Positions 52,971 to 64,000 of a stretch of DNA of 64,000 nucleotides are shown in pieces; within the stretch, counting starts at the first letter, position 1; the number at the start of each line of letters is the position of its first letter. Origin of the DNA: Pipra filicauda (lineage: Eukaryota > Chordata > Aves > Passeriformes > Pipridae). The notes beneath the pieces were generated by a model. That model saw nothing but the letters and a program-made list of their open reading frames with translations, had not been told where the DNA came from and did no database searches. Location: assembly GCF_003945595.2 (NCBI RefSeq), contig NW_024104428.1, forward strand, positions 148,106 to 212,105. The letters run 5' to 3'. Position numbers and translations under genes: made by a program.

Positions 52971-54600
52971 TGAATAGGGCTGCTGATCTAGGGCTACTAT
53001 CAATATCAATCTCGTGTTTTGTTAAAAGTTACATTTGAAATCCTTCAGCTTTAATCTCTGTAAAAATCTTTCGGTAACAGACTGAGAAGTGTGGTAGGTT
53101 TGCAGGCTTGCTTGGTTTTTATTCAGGGGTAGTTAGTATGTTGTATCTGCTCTAACAAAATTGCATCCCCTCCTTAGAAACGGGTTCTGTTGGAATCACT
53201 CTTAGCAGACAAAAAAACCCAACCCACCACTCAATCCTTAAACTCCTTTTTCCTTGCTAACACCTCAATAGGAGCTGAAAGTCCTCCATCCAAGAACAGT
53301 GACATGGTTGTGCACACAGACCTAAGAACTCTGCTCCATGGGGGCAGACCAAGGTCCATCTCACCCAGAATCCCACTCCACAAGTGCCCAGGAGCCATGC
53401 CCAGGAAAACAGCAAGAACATGATGAGCATAAATGACACTTTCTCCCCAAATACTCTTCCAGTCTCCCAACTATTTTCAACATAGAGCACTTCCAGAGCC
53501 TTACAAAAGTTCTACACACAACAGCTTTGAGTGTCTTTCCACCTGAGGACTTGTCCATGTCAGTAAACTTCTGCCACCCACATGTTTTAGTAGAGAAGTT
53601 CCACAGTGGTTTTTTTTCCCCTAACCGTAATAAGAACCACCACTTTTTTTCTTTTCTTAGGCTTTTTCCCAGCTTCACGTGTTTACTCTTAGTCCTGACA
53701 TTGGGCAAGGTGGTGAACAGCCTGCCTCCATCCAGCCTTTCAGTACTGCTCATAATTCAGGAGACATCTGTAACATCCAGTGCACACATTAAATCTAGCA
53801 GGGAGTCAGCAGTTTCAGCTCATCTTACCTTTGATCAGCATCTTGGCCTGTATGGGGACCTTTGCTATGTCTGTTGTGTCCTTCCAATGAGGGCACATGG
53901 AGGCAGGTGAACACAGATTTATACGTTGTGATAAATTTGTGATAACACCTTTTCCTGCCCTCTGCTGTGGTTTTCACACCCTGCCTGAAGTTGCCATGGG
54001 AAGAGCAAAAAAAAACCAAAAAACAAACCACCACGCACAAATATCTCAAAGAAAAATCGTACAGCCCATCTTAGTTGAATGGCCAGCTAAACTCTTGCAG
54101 GTTTGTAAAGCTACCTCTCAGGAATCATCTAGGGTGGTTTTTTTCACCTAATCAAGAGTGATTGATGGCAATTAAGTTGTTCCTACATTAAAAAAAAAAA
54201 TAATGCATTGCCACTTTCTGTAAGTAATGGCTGCAGCTGCAGCCCTTGAAATTTATTTCATCCAGCCTTTCTTCTTTAAACAATTTTACTCTAACTTCTT
54301 TGTATTTCCCTGGCAACAGCTAGATGTGTTTAACTGGTGGCTGCTTCCCCCACTTGGCCTTTTGTCATTCTTTTGCAAGAAAATGGCCTTATGTGTCACC
54401 TTTCATTTTCTTTTTCTCTGTTTCTGCAGTCAGCCTTCACTTGTGAGACTTTTTGTAGGACAAGAGACCACTGTGTTGTGGTAAGGCTGCTTTTGAACTG
54501 ACTGTTACAGCAGGCTAAAATGCATAAGCACCTCAGCATGATACACAGCTGAAAAGGGTAAAGTGTCACCAAAACAGAACTACAAACCATTACCTAGAGT
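52971..54600. other. Tail-to-tail intergenic segment
   Basis: Lies between the 3' ends of CHMP2B and POU1F1. No gene recognised. Positions about 53275-53530 look like an interspersed repeat (listed separately). An A-run lies at 54188-54200. Confidence 0.55.
53275..53530. mobile_element. Possible old interspersed repeat, family not named
   Basis: The block containing CAGACCAAGGTCCATCTCAC, AGCAAGAACATGATGAGCA and CCAAATACTCTTCCAGTCTC resembles a dispersed repeat I recall from avian genomes, in which a summary line of this kind (agcataaatgacacttt, then ctcttccagtctcc) recurs. I cannot assign a family or orientation with certainty. This is recognition from memory, not a search result. Confidence 0.35.
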
Positions 54601-54619
54601 GCCAGCTGTATAAGAATAT

Positions 54620-54625
54620 TTTATT
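54620..54625 (-). terminator. POU1F1: Candidate distal POU1F1 poly(A) signal
   Basis: On minus, AATAAA sits in CCATCCAATAAAATATTC and is followed at 45-65 bases by GGTTTGTAGTTCTGTTTTGG, a strong GU-rich element. Use by POU1F1 would imply a 1.5-kb 3' UTR. Confidence 0.45.
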
Positions 54626-56090
54626 GGATGGGGGAGCTTGGGAAATACAGGCTTATAGCATTTCTAAGAAGCCTTGTATAGTTAAGAAAATAATTTAGAA
54701 CATAAATAAAGTTTAGATACATCGGGTAGTGTTTTCAACATATATAACATTAGATCACATAACACAAAAAGTACACAAATACATGCCACCACCTTTGCTG
54801 AGGGCTAATCTTCTCAACTGTATTTATCCTTCAGCCTCTGGGGAAGTCCACTTTCTGTTGATCCACGTGGTGGATCAAGTCTCCAGCTTGGCCTTTCTCT
54901 GCTGTAGTGGATGAGCTATGCCAGTGATGAGAACAGCCTGAAGACAGCACACAGTGCAATTTCTCCCCTCTGAATTATTAAATTGAAGTTCTAAATTAAG
55001 TGGTGCATTCATCCATAAAATGATATTTTTTTTTTAAAATCCAGGAGCCTGATTTCCATAGCTGAATATGCCTGTGGTCACTGTAATAAGTATCAGAGGT
55101 AATTTAAGGTACACTAGAGAGGGAGCACTTAACTTGTACACGCTGCTTCTAAGAGGTCTCGAACATTAAACTCCTTTTGCTTTCTGTGGGCCTATTATCT
55201 AGACATTTTCTAAATCATCAGGTCTGTTTTATGGAAAAATAAAATGTATGTGGCCAGTACTACTCGCATGTACTCACTTAATTTCAGTCCTGGGAAAACA
55301 GTCGAAAGTACATATATGGTAACGGGCTAATTCCAATAACAATGAGGAGGGCTGATGAGATGGCTGGATAATCTATCCCTGGTGAGTACTAGAGTCATTA
55401 ACTGAGTTTTCTCAGTGCCTGTCTGATAGGTGGAGCTCTGGCACTGGTATTTTTTTCCCTAGATTATCTCTGTAGGCTGGAGGATGACAAATATGGGATT
55501 ATTTTCAATTAGTGGGCTTTAAAAGTGCGGGAATGTGCAGTGCAATAAATGCTTTGTTTGGATACTTATTTCAGTGTTCTTTTTAGCTTAAAACACTGTC
55601 TCTGGTGTAAGTATGTCCACACATGGTTTTAATCAGAAAAAAAGTACAATACAGAGAAAGCCCAACATAATAAGTCCCTTGATAATTATTTTTCCCCCCT
55701 CAGGTCACAAGGTCTTAAGGTAAAAGGTAAATTGTATTCCCATTTTTATAGCTAAGCCTATCCAAACCAAACTTCAAGGCACATAACAAATTAGCAAGAA
55801 TTATCTTCAATAACAAATATTAAAAAAGACACTTCTGCTTGCTACCCTTTTAAGGCAGTCAAATGTTATGCTGAGACAGAACACACAGTAGGAACAGTGT
55901 TGACACCTCTGTACTAGTAAACTTGCCCTACCATAAGTAATGACAGCAATTATGGCTTTAAATATACATTGTAGGATTTAAAATTAGGCCCTCCACAGCA
56001 CACTACACCTGAAGCTGCCTAGCTTGTGAGAGAAACAAGTAGTTCACTGATTTTTCTCTTTTTTATCTTTCTTTTCTTTTTTGGTTTTTT

Positions 56091-56096
56091 TTTATT
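56091..56096 (-). terminator. POU1F1: Candidate proximal POU1F1 poly(A) signal
   Basis: On minus, AATAAA lies 73-78 bases after the stop codon, inside a long A-rich tract. The surrounding low complexity makes a chance match possible. Confidence 0.35.
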
Positions 56097-56168
56097 TTTT
56101 TAACAACATAGCATTTACAATATGTACAAAAAGCAAAACAGAAATCCCCATCTGTACATGGAAAAGCT

Positions 56169-62082
<5,914 letters not shown>

Positions 62083-64000
62083 CTGAGCAGCACCAAAGAG
62101 AAAACTCAGAACAGTTATTCTCTACCACTACACAGTAAAAAACCTCCCTTCACCATCTCATAATCCTGTAATATTCATTACATAACGTATGAAAGTATCT
62201 AAGAGTGAGGATCTCTTAGGAGGTACTGTCTCTTTCTTGTCCGAACTCATGAAAACCACTCAACGGTCATGGCTATCTTATTATTGAGTAAACAGAAGCA
62301 CTTAAATAACATAGCAAATAGTCCAAACCTAAACAAATAAAATCCAAGGTCTAAACTGGAATTAAGGGGCACATCTAGATTGACAGATCTATGTCGTTTT
62401 AAGTCACCCAAAATTTGCCAGTCTCTACTTTCTGGTACAAAAAATATTTCCGTGTCAATGCCATGTGATGTATCCCATCTCGGATATGGGATACTCGGAT
62501 GGGGTACTACCTTGGCTTGGCTTCAGCATAAAATTTCTTAGGGGAAAGCACAAAGGTAAAGACCTAAAGGCAAAAAAACCCTAAAACCCAAAACCCAGAA
62601 CACATTCAAAATGATCCTTCTGGCTTAAAAAGAAATTACTCAAGGACAAACCAGAACTATCTTACATTACCTTTTGTTTACAAATATCAGACTTAACAAG
62701 GAGATTCGGTTAAGAGTGAAGGCTGGTTTTTCTCTAGGTATTGTACATAGAGCTAAAGAGTCTGTGACCTAAAGGAGGGGTGGGGGGAATCACTGGGGAA
62801 ATATTAACACTCCTCGGTGTATCTGGAGCAGCCAGTAAATTCCAGGTTCTCAGGACACCCTTCCCAATTTTCTAAATTACACAAAACTCTTTAGAAGAAC
62901 TCAGAACTTCATTAACCTCCACTTCTTCCTCCATTTATTGGGGTTAGGGTTGTCTTCACCACCCTGAATGCTCTCACCAGTGTTGGAGGTTCTAACCCCA
63001 TACATGCCACACAGAGGATAACCACCAAAAAAAACCCAAAAAAAAACCAAAAAAAAGGAAAAATTTTTCTCAAAAAAAAAAAAAAAGGCAACCAAAAACA
63101 ACTTAAAAAGAGGAGGACTTGCTTTGCAAGGTGCTGACACTGTTTACCACGTTGGGATGGGGCATGCTGCACGTCTGTAAGATGCGAGTCTGGGAGAGAC
63201 TTGCCGACAGCATCTCTGGAGCTGAAGGTTTGATGCCTAAAAAAACCGAAAAAAGTAAGGGTAAAAAGAAGAAAGGAGAAAGAATAAAGATGTGTTTATT
63301 TTGGAAAGAAAGAAAGTGAACTTGTGAGCAATATATTTTGTTAAATGTCTATTAACTTTGCCAAGGGATCTGAACAACTCAAGGAATGTTTGCAACAGGC
63401 ACATAAAAGCACAATGCAGTAGCAGCATTTGGACATTTGCACACCATGAAGGAAATCTACACTCTGTCCCTATGCAGATATATTCATCTAAGCTGACTAG
63501 CTTGAATATTTCCTTCGTTCTTAAGTGAAATAAAATTCTGAGCTTGATTTTGGTTTATTTCCAAATCACAATTATCTCCTGGGAGTTGTGTTAATTTGGT
63601 TCATGTCATTATCTCATTGACTGCTACTTGAATGGAATAGTCATTCTCACAGAATAACAGTTCCTCTTTCTTACTGAGCCTGGCACATGCAAAAATGAGC
63701 AGGATGCTAGCATACATTCATGAGTGTAAAAATCCATGACCATCTGTCTGATCTGCCTGCAGAATTCAGATATCTTTGCCTTATGCCCCATTTTATTTTA
63801 TATCTTTGGTCAGGGCTTTGTCAGCCCAGGCACTGGTAATATACAGGTATATTGGATATGTCACTCCCGGTCCCTCAAAAAGTGATTATCACCAGGAAAA
63901 ATGGACACAGGTTAGCAAAAAGAGCAGCACTCTCCCAGTTATGTAGAGAGAAATAAGATACAAAGTGATTTCATGAAAGATGCAGAGGTTTTGGGGAAAC
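62083..64000 (-). other. POU1F1: POU1F1 intron 2 (partial) to window edge
   Basis: No sequence encoding exon 2 (the YSVPSCHYGNQ region) or exon 1 was found on minus up to base 64,000, so intron 2 is at least 1.9 kb. Contains A-rich stretches at about 63026-63088. The open frames near 63120-63240 show no similarity to Pit-1. Confidence 0.75.

Noticed and set aside
62471..62493. Small hairpin TATCCCAT/ATGGGATA in POU1F1 intron 2
   Set aside because: Arms are only 8 bp and it is within a short local tandem; no reason to think it is functional.
63119..63240. Candidate POU1F1 exon 2 on minus
   Set aside because: Translations in all three minus frames do not match the Pit-1 exon 2 region or its beta insert. 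The block sits between A-rich tracts.

Overview
This window is eukaryotic and most likely avian. It holds large stretches of AT-rich intergenic DNA, GT-AG introns, one CpG-island promoter, and a low density of interspersed repeats. The repeats I can name are 5'-truncated CR1 LINEs, one of which ends in the CR1 octamer (ATTCTATG)n. Crocodilian or turtle origin is not excluded by CR1 alone. The POU1F1 exon 3 shown here carries a 7-codon insertion relative to the human protein, which fits a bird.

Layout. Bases 1 to about 40,500 are intergenic. I find no credible coding exon there, only three CR1 copies (two on -, one on +), simple repeats, short tandem duplications and some candidate CTCF-like motifs. 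From about 40,500 to 42,150 the base composition jumps to a CpG island, the promoter of CHMP2B. CHMP2B runs on + from its ATG at 41,383 to its stop at 50,801 in six coding exons. Its 3' untranslated region has poly(A) signals at 51,906, 52,519 and 52,948. A tail-to-tail intergenic gap follows. POU1F1 (Pit-1) then runs on - from its stop codon at 56,169 to exon 3 at 62,082. Exons 1 and 2 are not in the window and should lie beyond base 64,000.

The two genes are neighbours by conserved synteny (the same convergent pair exists in human) but are functionally unrelated. CHMP2B is a ubiquitous ESCRT-III membrane-scission subunit. POU1F1 is the pituitary transcription factor for growth hormone, prolactin and TSH-beta. 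All ten splice junction sets I joined preserve frame and follow GT-AG. The CHMP2B open frame is intact, and so is the visible part of POU1F1.

I did not find a convincing undescribed biological system. The most unusual non-genic items are four. A diverged local duplication sits at the CHMP2B CpG-island edge, and its two copies differ mostly in an A/T to G/C direction. An AT-only inverted repeat with 41-bp perfect arms lies in POU1F1 intron 5. A (CCCCAT)n hexanucleotide tract lies 48 bases into CHMP2B intron 1. An unidentified open block lies near 21.0-22.1 kb.
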